Below are positions 1-6,302 of a stretch of 13,837 nucleotides of DNA, one piece after another. Origin of the DNA: Bacilli bacterium (lineage in GTDB: Bacteria; Bacillota_I; Bacilli_A; RFN20; CAG-826); the NCBI GenBank assembly GCA_900767605.1, contig CAAFZT010000050.1, forward strand, positions 1-13,837, written 5' to 3'. Position numbers and translations under genes: made by a program. Within the stretch, counting starts at the first letter, position 1, and each line of letters opens with the position of its first letter. A model generated the notes under the pieces. It saw nothing but the letters and a program-made list of their open reading frames with translations. It was not told the origin of the DNA and made no database searches.

Positions 1-92
1 TCCCTGCCATAAGAAAACCTCCGAGGGAATTGTACTCGGAGGCAATCTGTTGGGTGGCCCTTTTTTTCAAACTGTCCGAATTACGGGGTCCA
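1..92 (+). mobile_element. Right end of an IS3-family-like insertion sequence (partial)
   Basis: The stretch ends with TCCGAATTACGGGGTCCA at 75-92. Its reverse complement starts TGGACCCC, the kind of terminus typical of many IS3/IS150-group elements, and IS3 transposases normally read toward this right end. In frame 1 the first bases encode S-L-P and then a TAA stop at 10-12, which could be the last residues of a plus-strand transposase. A perfect 8-bp inverted repeat (CCTCCGAG 18-25, CTCGGAGG 35-42) lies between that stop and the terminus. The rest of the element is outside the window, so the family is judged from the end alone. The pmbA stop codon is only about 30 bp away. Confidence 0.42.
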
Positions 93-122
93 GTTTAGAA
101 GCATCCCGTTTTTATGTTGTCT

Positions 123-1445
123 TTATTTTCCGCCGATTGACATTGATTTGACGAATACGTCGGACACGGAAATTCCATTCTGCGTTAGGTCTACATGGCT
201 ATCGAATTCCTTGACGTCGCGAAGCATCTTAAGCAAATTGCCCGACAAGGTAATGAGATTAAGGGGTTCGGCAATTTTCCCGTCGCGGATGCGGTAGCCT
301 TCCGCTTGACAGGAGAAGTCGCCACTTGTTGGGTTCATGCCCGTTCCAAGTCCAGCGATTTCGGTGATATAAACGCCGTCGTGGATAGGTTGAATCATTT
401 CGTCGAAGCTGTGTTTGCCCGGTTTTACGAAGATGTTGTTGAAGCCAACGCCAATTCGTCCGCCAGCCCAATAGCCGTTGCCGGTGCTTGCCTTTCCTTC
501 TTTCTTCGCCGTTTCGCGATTGTAGAAGAAGTTAGTGACAACTCCGCGCTTCATCATGACCTTGTTCTGGGCGGCAACGCCTTCGTCATCGAAATAGCTG
601 AAATAGAGGTTTCTAGCCAAGGGTTTTTCTTCGATTGTGACTTTGGATGAGGCGACCTTTTGACCCATTTTTCCTTCCAGCATCGAAGAATGCTTCTGAA
701 TGGATTCGCTGGAGAAGGAATCCATGAAATAGGAGATAAGGTCACTGATGATATCGCGGTCGAGAATTGTTGGGTATTTCCCGGCCTCACATGGCTCGCC
801 ACCAAACTTAGCTAAGGCTTTCGTTACGATTCCTTTGGCAAACTTCTCGGCGTCGAAATGGCTGAAGTCATTATCGAGGAACGAATCGTAGAAGGTCTTC
901 GTTTCTTCGCCTTTTTTGGCGACGGCACCCGCGCTATAGAAGAAGTGGTTGTTCTTTTGCTTGAGCTTCAATCCAAACGAGTTGTAGAACTCGGACTCGG
1001 ATTCGGCTTCACCATAAGAAACCGCGTCCGCGTCGGTGATGCAGGGGTCGCCTGCATAAATGGCTTTCTCGATTTCATGGAGGGTCTCGATTTTCTTTTC
1101 GAGGGGGATCGTAGGAAGGACTTTGTTATAAACGTTTCCTTTGCGGTATTTTTCCGATCCTTCGAATAAGGAGGCTTCCTCCTCTTTTTCGTTAAACGTC
1201 GCGGTCAATTGGATTTGCTTGGCCAAATACTCAAAAGCGTCTTTATCTAATTTTTGAGTAGAGGCCGATCCAAATTTCCCATTATAAATGCCACAGGCCG
1301 TCACGGATTGACTATTGGAGATACGGTAGGTATCAATCTTGTTATGGAACAATTTGATGGATGTGGATTTGGATTTTCCGATTTGGATTTGAGCCTGCTC
1401 GATGCCATGGGCTTTGCAGACTTCAAAGAATTTTTGGATGTTCAT
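123..1445 (-). CDS. pmbA: PmbA/TldE-like subunit of the TldD-TldE protease
   Basis: This 440-residue protein matches the usual length of the PmbA/TldE branch of peptidase family U62. TldD and TldE form a cytoplasmic heterodimeric metalloprotease that in E. coli trims microcin B17 precursor and degrades unfolded peptides; TldE is the non-catalytic partner. It has the family's Y-F-D-D-E-G-V signature (about residues 295-301) and a glycine-rich C-terminal half (A-G-L-G-T-G-M-N-P-T-S-G-D), and it lacks the HExxxH zinc motif that its neighbour has, as expected for TldE. Its ATG overlaps the tldD stop in an ATGA tetranucleotide (1442-1445), which points to translational coupling. No terminator is visible between its stop and the IS end at about 92. 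Confidence 0.88.
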   Translation of the reverse strand: MNIQKFFEVCKAHGIEQAQIQIGKSKSTSIKLFHNKIDTYRISNSQSVTACGIYNGKFGSASTQKLDKDAFEYLAKQIQLTATFNEKEEEASLFEGSEKYRKGNVYNKVLPTIPLEKKIETLHEIEKAIYAGDPCITDADAVSYGEAESESEFYNSFGLKLKQKNNHFFYSAGAVAKKGEETKTFYDSFLDNDFSHFDAEKFAKGIVTKALAKFGGEPCEAGKYPTILDRDIISDLISYFMDSFSSESIQKHSSMLEGKMGQKVASSKVTIEEKPLARNLYFSYFDDEGVAAQNKVMMKRGVVTNFFYNRETAKKEGKASTGNGYWAGGRIGVGFNNIFVKPGKHSFDEMIQPIHDGVYITEIAGLGTGMNPTSGDFSCQAEGYRIRDGKIAEPLNLITLSGNLLKMLRDVKEFDSHVDLTQNGISVSDVFVKSMSIGGK

Positions 1446-2851
1446 TCTAATTTTCCTCCTCTTCCTCCAACGGTGATTTCCTTGATGCGGATCGTGGGCT
1501 GGCCAACGTTAACGGGAACCATGCCGCTGGCGGCGCCACAATTCCCTTGTCCGAGGTCGACGTCATTGCCAACACGGTCGATGTTCATTAAGACATCTTT
1601 GCCAGAGCCAATCAACGTGCACCCTTTCACGGGTTCGCAGATTTTGCCATCGCGGATGATATAAGCTTCCGAGGCGGAGAAATTGAATTCTCCCGTCGTG
1701 GGTTCGACGGAACCCCCGCCGAAATTAGCGACGTAAATGCCAAGTTTGGTATCGCGGATAATTTGTTCGGGGTCATCCTTGCCCGCGGCGATGTAGGTAT
1801 TGCTCATGCGGGAAGTCGGAGCATAACGGTAGCTCTCTCTACGTGCGGTTCCGTTGGCTTTCATGCCCAAACGGCGTCCGCTTAGCCGGTCGATTAAGAA
1901 TCCTTTGCAGATTCCGTTTTCGATTAAGAGGTTCTTTTGGGTGAGGTTGCCTTCGCTATCGATGTTATTGGAACCCCATTCATTGGGGATTGTTCCGTCG
2001 TCGTAGGCGGTAACTAAAGGCGAAGCGATTTGCTTGCCGATAGAATCGGAAAAGACGGAGAGGTGACGCGAGGTGGCACTGGCTTCCAAACTATGCCCGC
2101 AGGCTTCGTGGAAGAGGACTCCTCCCCATCCGTTTTTGATTACAACGGTGAATTTGCCGCTGGGGCATTCCTTAGCCGTCAACATCATGATGGCTTTTTC
2201 TCCCACGGATTTGGCTTTGGCTTTATAGTCCAAAACATCGTGGAAATAGTGCCATCCATCATAACGACCCGGGCCTTCAAAACAGGTTTCGATGTTGCCA
2301 TTTCCTCCGTTAGCCATGGCGACAAGGGCCAAACGCCCTCGCTCCTCGACGTTATTGAATTCTTTGGCAACGGGCCCTTCTGCGTTGAAGAGTTGGAATT
2401 CGCAGCGGCTGTTGCTAAACGAATTGACGATGCGGACAATGCGCGGATCAACGGCCTTGGTAATGTCATTGCATTCCTTCAAAAGCTTGATTTTCTCTTC
2501 TTCGGGAACTTCGTAAAGGTGGTCGTTGACCTTATTAATGACCTTTACCCGTTGCTTTTCGACTTTGGTAACGGTGAACAAACGTTCCCCGTGGAAGCAT
2601 TTGGAGAGGCTGCTTGCCAAATTTAAGAGGGATTTTGCGCTTAAATCGCAGGTGTATCCGTACACGGATTGGTCTTGGAGCAAAATGCGAATGCCACAGC
2701 CATAGGTTTGCCCAGCTCCGAGGGTCTCCACTTTTCCGTTTTCCACACGGATGGATTCCCCTTCCTTTTGCTCGCAATAGATCTCGGCGTAGTCCCCGCC
2801 CGTCTCCAAGGCGGCGTTAAGGACTTTGATGGCCAAGAGTTTACTGATCAT
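1442..2851 (-). CDS. tldD: TldD-like zinc metalloprotease subunit
   Basis: This 469-residue protein is the catalytic subunit of the TldD-TldE peptidase (family U62). The zinc-binding motif H-E-A-C-G-H is at residues 248-253. Cys438, in the C-terminal G-N-C-G-A-A-S-G-M segment, matches the third metal ligand known from E. coli TldD (Cys454 there). The start is supported by an AAAGGAGA ribosome binding site about 8 nt upstream of the ATG at 2851. It is the first gene of a two-gene minus-strand operon with pmbA and is transcribed divergently from the hydrolase gene at 2962. No microcin-like substrate gene is visible nearby, so a general peptide clean-up role is more likely than a dedicated maturation role. 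Confidence 0.93.
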   Translation of the reverse strand: MISKLLAIKVLNAALETGGDYAEIYCEQKEGESIRVENGKVETLGAGQTYGCGIRILLQDQSVYGYTCDLSAKSLLNLASSLSKCFHGERLFTVTKVEKQRVKVINKVNDHLYEVPEEEKIKLLKECNDITKAVDPRIVRIVNSFSNSRCEFQLFNAEGPVAKEFNNVEERGRLALVAMANGGNGNIETCFEGPGRYDGWHYFHDVLDYKAKAKSVGEKAIMMLTAKECPSGKFTVVIKNGWGGVLFHEACGHSLEASATSRHLSVFSDSIGKQIASPLVTAYDDGTIPNEWGSNNIDSEGNLTQKNLLIENGICKGFLIDRLSGRRLGMKANGTARRESYRYAPTSRMSNTYIAAGKDDPEQIIRDTKLGIYVANFGGGSVEPTTGEFNFSASEAYIIRDGKICEPVKGCTLIGSGKDVLMNIDRVGNDVDLGQGNCGAASGMVPVNVGQPTIRIKEITVGGRGGKLE

Positions 2852-2961
2852 GGAAAGTCTCCTTTCATTTTAATGAAACAAACGTTTCGATAAACGTTGT
2901 GGACCTAGTCTAAACTCCTGTTAGAAATGTACAATGGAAAAGATTCAATGGAGGCGAAGAA
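2852..2961. promoter_or_regulatory. Divergent tldD / MBL-hydrolase control region with two dyads
   Basis: This 110-bp region lies between two divergent starts. It contains a perfect inverted repeat TTTCATT-TT-AATGAAA (2863-2878) just upstream of the tldD ribosome binding site. A second, imperfect dyad, CAAACGTTT-CGAT-AAACGTTG (about 2879-2899), is next to it. A TACAAT hexamer at 2930-2935 is a plausible -10 for the plus-strand gene, but I see no convincing -35. GGAGG (2950-2954) precedes the ATG at 2962 by 7 nt. The dyads could be operators; the regulator is unknown. Confidence 0.4.
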
Positions 2962-3564
2962 ATGGCAAAACTTCTCTATCAAGGGCACGCATCATTACGG
3001 ATAACAACGTCCAAAGGCAAAATCGTTTATATCGATCCTTACGCTGGGGAAGGATACGACAAGCCTGCGGACATGGTTCTCATCACTCACGAGCATTATG
3101 ATCATAATGGAATCCATCTCATTCACTTAAAAGACACCACCGTCGTCATTCGTTCTAAAGATGCTTTGCAAAACGGGATCTATTACGATTTTGATTATTA
3201 CGGAGTTCACGTCCAAGCTATTCCAGCCTGCAACAAAAACCACGATATTCACGAATGCGTGGGGTATTTGCTAGAAGTGGACGGCGTGAAAATCTATGTG
3301 GCCGGGGATACGGATTATGTCTCGTATATGGAAGAATTGGCCAGACAGCAAATCGACTACGCCCTCCTTCCTATCGATGGAATATTCAATATGGGGCCCG
3401 AAGAAGCGACGCGATGCGCGGAAATCATCCACCCGACGCATCTAATCCCTTATCATATGCACCCGGGGATGGATTTTGATATCCGCCAGGATATGAAAGT
3501 TCATTATGACGGGGCCATGCTGGTGCGTCCTGGGGACGAAATTGAACTAATTCCTTCAAAATAA
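2962..3564 (+). CDS. Metallo-beta-lactamase-fold metal-dependent hydrolase (UPF0173-like)
   Basis: The 200-residue protein has the short MBL-fold architecture of the UPF0173/L-ascorbate-6-phosphate lactonase-like group. Visible metal-site motifs are G-H-A-S near the N-terminus (His9), I-D-P (Asp25), the core T-H-E-H-Y-D-H (His43, His45, Asp47, His48), A-G-D-T-D near the middle, and a late P-Y-H-M-H-P. This predicts two bound metal ions and hydrolysis of an unidentified small substrate in the cytoplasm. It is slightly shorter than typical family members (about 225) but shows no break. Start choice rests on a GGAGG 7 nt upstream. It is a single gene divergent from tldD. The exact reaction cannot be read from sequence. 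Confidence 0.85.
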   Translation: MAKLLYQGHASLRITTSKGKIVYIDPYAGEGYDKPADMVLITHEHYDHNGIHLIHLKDTTVVIRSKDALQNGIYYDFDYYGVHVQAIPACNKNHDIHECVGYLLEVDGVKIYVAGDTDYVSYMEELARQQIDYALLPIDGIFNMGPEEATRCAEIIHPTHLIPYHMHPGMDFDIRQDMKVHYDGAMLVRPGDEIELIPSK

Positions 3565-3683
3565 GGGGGACGTGTATTCGTTTTCCTTGCAAAATCGCTA
3601 CGAAAGTCTATTCGTTAAAGTTGTTTTTCTTTTTAGGAAAGGGGAATGGGCCTCCTGAGATAGGGCACGATAAAAATTTGGGG

Positions 3684-3712
3684 TTGTTAAAAGTAGTTAC
3701 AGCGAGTATCCT
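3684..3712 (+). promoter_or_regulatory. Sigma-A-type promoter of rpmE
   Basis: TTGTTA (3684-3689) and TATCCT (3707-3712) are separated by exactly 17 bp. They predict a transcript starting near 3719, immediately before the leader hairpin. Confidence 0.6.
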
Positions 3713-3724
3713 TGTAAGGCTCTC

Positions 3725-3755
3725 TGTGCGGCAATAGGCCGTACGGCGAAAGGAG
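3725..3755 (+). promoter_or_regulatory. rpmE leader hairpin next to the ribosome binding site
   Basis: GTGCGGC (3726-3732) pairs fully with GCCGTAC (3738-3744), with one G-U, around the loop AATAG; a further U-G pair can extend it. The stem ends just before GAAAGGAG (3748-3755), the ribosome binding site for L31. Autoregulatory leaders of L31 genes are known in several bacterial phyla, so this may be a translational control structure. The assignment to a known leader family is inference. Confidence 0.5.
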
Positions 3756-3762
3756 TATAGCA

Positions 3763-3987
3763 ATGAAGAAAGACATCCATCCGGAGTACCATCACTGCGT
3801 CGTTACCTGCACGACCTGCGGAAGCACCTTCGAGACCGGCTCGACGTTGAAGGAAATCAAAGTCGATACCTGCTCCAAGTGCCACCCCTTCTATACGGGC
3901 AACCAGCGCATCGTCATGAGCGATGGCCGCATCGACCGCTTCAACAAGAAGCTCGCCGCTGCCGAAGCTGCTAAGAAAGCGAAGTAA
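3763..3987 (+). CDS. rpmE: 50S ribosomal protein L31, zinc-binding type
   Basis: This 74-residue protein starts M-K-K-D-I-H-P-E-Y and contains C-T-T-C (Cys16, Cys19) and C-S-K-C-H-P-F-Y-T-G (Cys37, Cys40), so it is the Zn-containing (type A) L31 of the large subunit, part of the bridge to the small-subunit head. An extra Cys12 is present. The C-terminal tail is alanine- and lysine-rich. The start is set by AAAGGAG about 8 nt upstream. It is monocistronic, with a promoter at 3684 and a terminator at 4005. In bacteria with two L31 types, zinc limitation swaps this form for a Cys-less one; no second copy is in the window. Confidence 0.96.
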   Translation: MKKDIHPEYHHCVVTCTTCGSTFETGSTLKEIKVDTCSKCHPFYTGNQRIVMSDGRIDRFNKKLAAAEAAKKAK

Positions 3988-4004
3988 TTCCGATATTGAA
4001 TATT

Positions 4005-4030
4005 CCGCTCCGTCAGGGGCGGTTTTTCTT
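4005..4030 (+). terminator. Rho-independent terminator after rpmE
   Basis: CCGCTCC (4005-4011) pairs with GGGGCGG (4016-4022), with one G-U, around loop GTCA. TTTTTCTT follows. Confidence 0.88.
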
Positions 4031-4057
4031 TGCCTGCCTCCTTTAAAAAGTTATTCT
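4030..4057 (+). promoter_or_regulatory. Promoter placed directly against the GT4 start codon
   Basis: TTGCCT (4030-4035), a 16-bp spacer and TATTCT (4052-4057) predict transcription starting around 4063-4065, only a few bases before the ATG at 4068. TAAATA at 4056-4061 is an alternative -10 that would start the RNA exactly at the ATG. No Shine-Dalgarno sequence exists in the gap, so a leaderless or near-leaderless mRNA is implied. Confidence 0.4.
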
Positions 4058-4067
4058 AAATACCAAG

Positions 4068-5072
4068 ATGAAAACCCTGATTTATTTTCAAGACGCCGAC
4101 ACGATCAAAAATAGTGGAATCGGCCGTGCCATGTCCCATCAACTCCAAGCCCTAAAAGATGTTGGAGTCGAGACGACCATCCATAAAAAGGATGACTATG
4201 ATATCGCCCACATCAATACGTATTGGGGCAAATCCCATCGCACCTTAAAACAAGCGAAGAAGCGGGGCATTCCCGTGATTGTTCATGGCCATTCGACTTA
4301 TGAGGATTTCCGTAATTCCTTTAAGTGCTGGCAACTCGTCGCCCCGATTTACAACCATCAATTGAAATACATGTATTCCCGCGCAGATTTGGTGATTACC
4401 CCAACCCCTTATTCCAAAAAACTCATTGAGAATTATGGATTTGCCAAAAAGGTGATTGCCATTAGCAACGGCATTGATATCGCTTCCTATGCTAGTGACC
4501 CTGATGCGGTGAAGGCCTTCCATGAAAAATTCGGATTAAGGGAAAACGAGCCTTTCGTGATGGGAGTGGGTTTCCCCTTTGAACGGAAGGGCATCATCGA
4601 TTTCTTTGAGGTGGCTAGAAAGTTCCCAAACGTGAAATTCTTTTGGTTCGGCCACCTTGCCCGCATCTTAACCAATGAGAAGGTAGCAAGAGCCATCCGC
4701 AAAAAACCGAGTAACGTCATTCTCCCTGGATATTGCAAAGGCGAATTGATCCATGGGGCTTATCAAAGTGCGACCTGCCTTTTCTTCCCTAGCTACGAGG
4801 AAACGGAAGGCATCGTGGTTTTAGAGGCGCTAGCCTCCCATTGTCCTTTGGTAGTCCGGGACATCGGAGTCTACGATGGCTGGGTGAAAGATGGGGTTAA
4901 TGGTCACCTATGCAAAAATAACGAAGAATTCGCCTCTGCTATCGCGGGTTTGCTAGAACACGGCGAAGACCCGAAGATTTTAGAAGCGGGCTTTGAAACA
5001 GCGAAAGAAAGAGATTTACCGCGAGTGGGCGAACAATTGAAAGAAGCTTACGAATCGTTGTTAAAACGTTAA
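4068..5072 (+). CDS. GT4 glycosyltransferase, CpoA/LafB-like glycolipid synthase
   Basis: The 334-residue protein is a GT-B fold, retaining family 4 glycosyltransferase. The N-terminal K-N-S-G-I-G-R-A segment (14-21), D-D-Y-D-I-A-H-I-N-T-Y (42-52), H-G-H-S-T-Y-E-D-F-R-N-S-F (73-85) and S-N-G-I-D (133-137) strongly resemble the CpoA/LafB group of Bacillota, which adds a second sugar to glucosyl-diacylglycerol in the membrane. The C-terminal domain carries F-E-R-K-G (171-175) and the EX7E pair Glu245/Glu253 for nucleotide-sugar binding. No transmembrane helix is seen; such enzymes attach to the inner membrane face. There is no ribosome binding site before the ATG. The stop codon overlaps the stop of the convergent GT gene by 4 bp. 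The exact sugar donor is not readable. Confidence 0.85.
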   Translation: MKTLIYFQDADTIKNSGIGRAMSHQLQALKDVGVETTIHKKDDYDIAHINTYWGKSHRTLKQAKKRGIPVIVHGHSTYEDFRNSFKCWQLVAPIYNHQLKYMYSRADLVITPTPYSKKLIENYGFAKKVIAISNGIDIASYASDPDAVKAFHEKFGLRENEPFVMGVGFPFERKGIIDFFEVARKFPNVKFFWFGHLARILTNEKVARAIRKKPSNVILPGYCKGELIHGAYQSATCLFFPSYEETEGIVVLEALASHCPLVVRDIGVYDGWVKDGVNGHLCKNNEEFASAIAGLLEHGEDPKILEAGFETAKERDLPRVGEQLKEAYESLLKR

Positions 5073-6184
5073 CCGAGCAAATCAACCCAAGCCTTCTTGA
5101 TGGATTCATTGCTAATGCGCTTAGATCCTTCGAAGGCTTTTTCTTGTTGGAGGAGCAATTGATTGGGATTAGATAAAATCTCTTTAATTTTCTTTGCGAA
5201 TTCTTTGGGGTCGCGGGATTGCATGAGCCAGCCATCTGTTTTCTCATCGAATACTTCCTCGACGGGACCATCCCAATGCGTCGTCATCACAGGGCGGGAG
5301 CAAGCGTTGGCTTCCGCCTTGACCAAACACCAGCCTTCATAAGTAGAAGTGCAAAGCAAGAAATCGGAGGCAAAATAGTCTTCTTGAGTCGTCGAATGGC
5401 CTGTGATGATCGAGACTTCGTTTAAACCGTTGGATTGGACGAATTCACGCATGGATTGTTCGAGGTGTCCTTCTCCATACATGGTTAAGTGAAAGGAGAC
5501 CGAATCTTCGTGCAATAACTTAGCGATTTCTAAGGCCAACATGGGGTCTTTTTGTTCCGTGAAGCGTCCTACGAATAGGATCTCTCCTCCGTGGAAGGTG
5601 ATGTCTTTTTGAGGCTGGAACTTCGCGGGGTTATAGATGTAGGTGGCCTTTGCCGCCAGCCTCTTTTTCTTTTTCAAGACTTCCTCTTTTACGTGTTTGG
5701 CCAAGAAAATGATTTTTTCCGGTTTACTGCAATGACGAAACACCATCTGCATGGGGCACGCCAAATAATTCTCGGGATCGAAGTGGAAGTGATAATAGGC
5801 GTGCTTATGCTTCGGGGCGAGGAGGTAGGAATCGAGGGCGCTGCCGATATAGACGGAATCCTCATCCATCCAAGAAGCGATGAGTTTACGGGTTTTGTTA
5901 CGATGAAAAACATAGGAGGACAACGTCTCTTTCAATAGACGTCTCCTTCCTTTTCCGTCATACGCGGCCCAACATTGGTCAAATCGGCCGACCTCGGAAG
6001 GGATTTCAAGGTTATGAATTTGGATGCGGGGGTCGATGAAATAGGCGGATTTCCCCTCTTGCTTGGAAGTGCAAATCAGATGAATTTCGTAGGTGTCACA
6101 AAGCAAATTCATCAATTGAATGGATACGGTTTCCGTCCCTCCGATGCAATCGAGGTTCTGAATCGCCCAAAAAATTTTCTTCAT
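5069..6184 (-). CDS. GT4 family glycosyltransferase
   Basis: The 371-residue protein is a GT-B fold glycosyltransferase. The N-terminus has the acceptor-loop type I-G-G-T-E-T (14-19). The C-terminal domain has F-V-G-R-F-T-E-Q-K-D-P (204-214), Y-G-E-G-H (236-240) and the EX7E pair Glu283/Glu291 in Y-E-G-W-C-L-V-K-A-E-A. Acceptor and sugar are unknown; envelope polysaccharide or glycolipid are the likely choices. I chose the start at 6184 (M-K-K-I-F-W-A-I) because upstream in-frame codons run through the promoter region and do not look like protein. No ribosome binding site precedes it. The gene is convergent and stop-overlapping with the CpoA-like gene and divergent from metG. Confidence 0.83.
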   Translation of the reverse strand: MKKIFWAIQNLDCIGGTETVSIQLMNLLCDTYEIHLICTSKQEGKSAYFIDPRIQIHNLEIPSEVGRFDQCWAAYDGKGRRRLLKETLSSYVFHRNKTRKLIASWMDEDSVYIGSALDSYLLAPKHKHAYYHFHFDPENYLACPMQMVFRHCSKPEKIIFLAKHVKEEVLKKKKRLAAKATYIYNPAKFQPQKDITFHGGEILFVGRFTEQKDPMLALEIAKLLHEDSVSFHLTMYGEGHLEQSMREFVQSNGLNEVSIITGHSTTQEDYFASDFLLCTSTYEGWCLVKAEANACSRPVMTTHWDGPVEEVFDEKTDGWLMQSRDPKEFAKKIKEILSNPNQLLLQQEKAFEGSKRISNESIKKAWVDLLG

Positions 6185-6191
6185 GGGTCTC

Positions 6192-6219
6192 ATTATCCCA
6201 TAATCGGGAGAAGGGTGAA
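6192..6219 (-). promoter_or_regulatory. Promoter abutting the minus-strand GT4 start (leaderless)
   Basis: On the minus strand, TTCACC (6219-6214), a 16-bp spacer and an extended -10 TGG-GATAAT (hexamer 6197-6192) precede the ATG. Only seven bases separate the hexamer from that ATG at 6184, so the predicted +1 coincides with the A of ATG. Confidence 0.42.
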
Positions 6220-6221
6220 CC

Positions 6222-6277
6222 TTCAAAATCCATCGTAGAATGGTAAAATAGGCGAGCCTAAAGGCTAGAGCCTTTGG
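6222..6277 (+). promoter_or_regulatory. metG promoter and 5' UTR hairpin
   Basis: TTCAAA (6222-6227), a 16-bp spacer and an extended -10 TGG-TAAAAT (6244-6249) form a good promoter. Directly downstream, CTAAAGGCT (6258-6266) and AGCCTTTGG (6269-6277) form a 9-bp dyad with one G-U and a 2-nt centre. It could be a leader hairpin or a DNA operator. The leader is far too short for a T-box riboswitch. GGAG (6291-6294) precedes the ATG at 6303. Confidence 0.5.
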
Positions 6278-6302
6278 ATATCCATCATTAGGAGAAGCCA
6301 CC

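Noticed and set aside
195..650. Open frames antisense to pmbA and tldD (for example 195-650 and 2030-2626, plus strand)
   Set aside because: They lie fully inside well-supported minus-strand genes, lack ribosome binding sites and resemble no protein family; they are codon-bias shadows.
4036..4043. CCTCCTTT motif resembling the anti-Shine-Dalgarno sequence before the CpoA-like gene
   Set aside because: It is short, lies upstream of the predicted transcript start and is probably chance.
6250..6302. T-box riboswitch upstream of metG
   Set aside because: The leader is only about 50 nt with one simple dyad; no specifier loop or antiterminator is possible.
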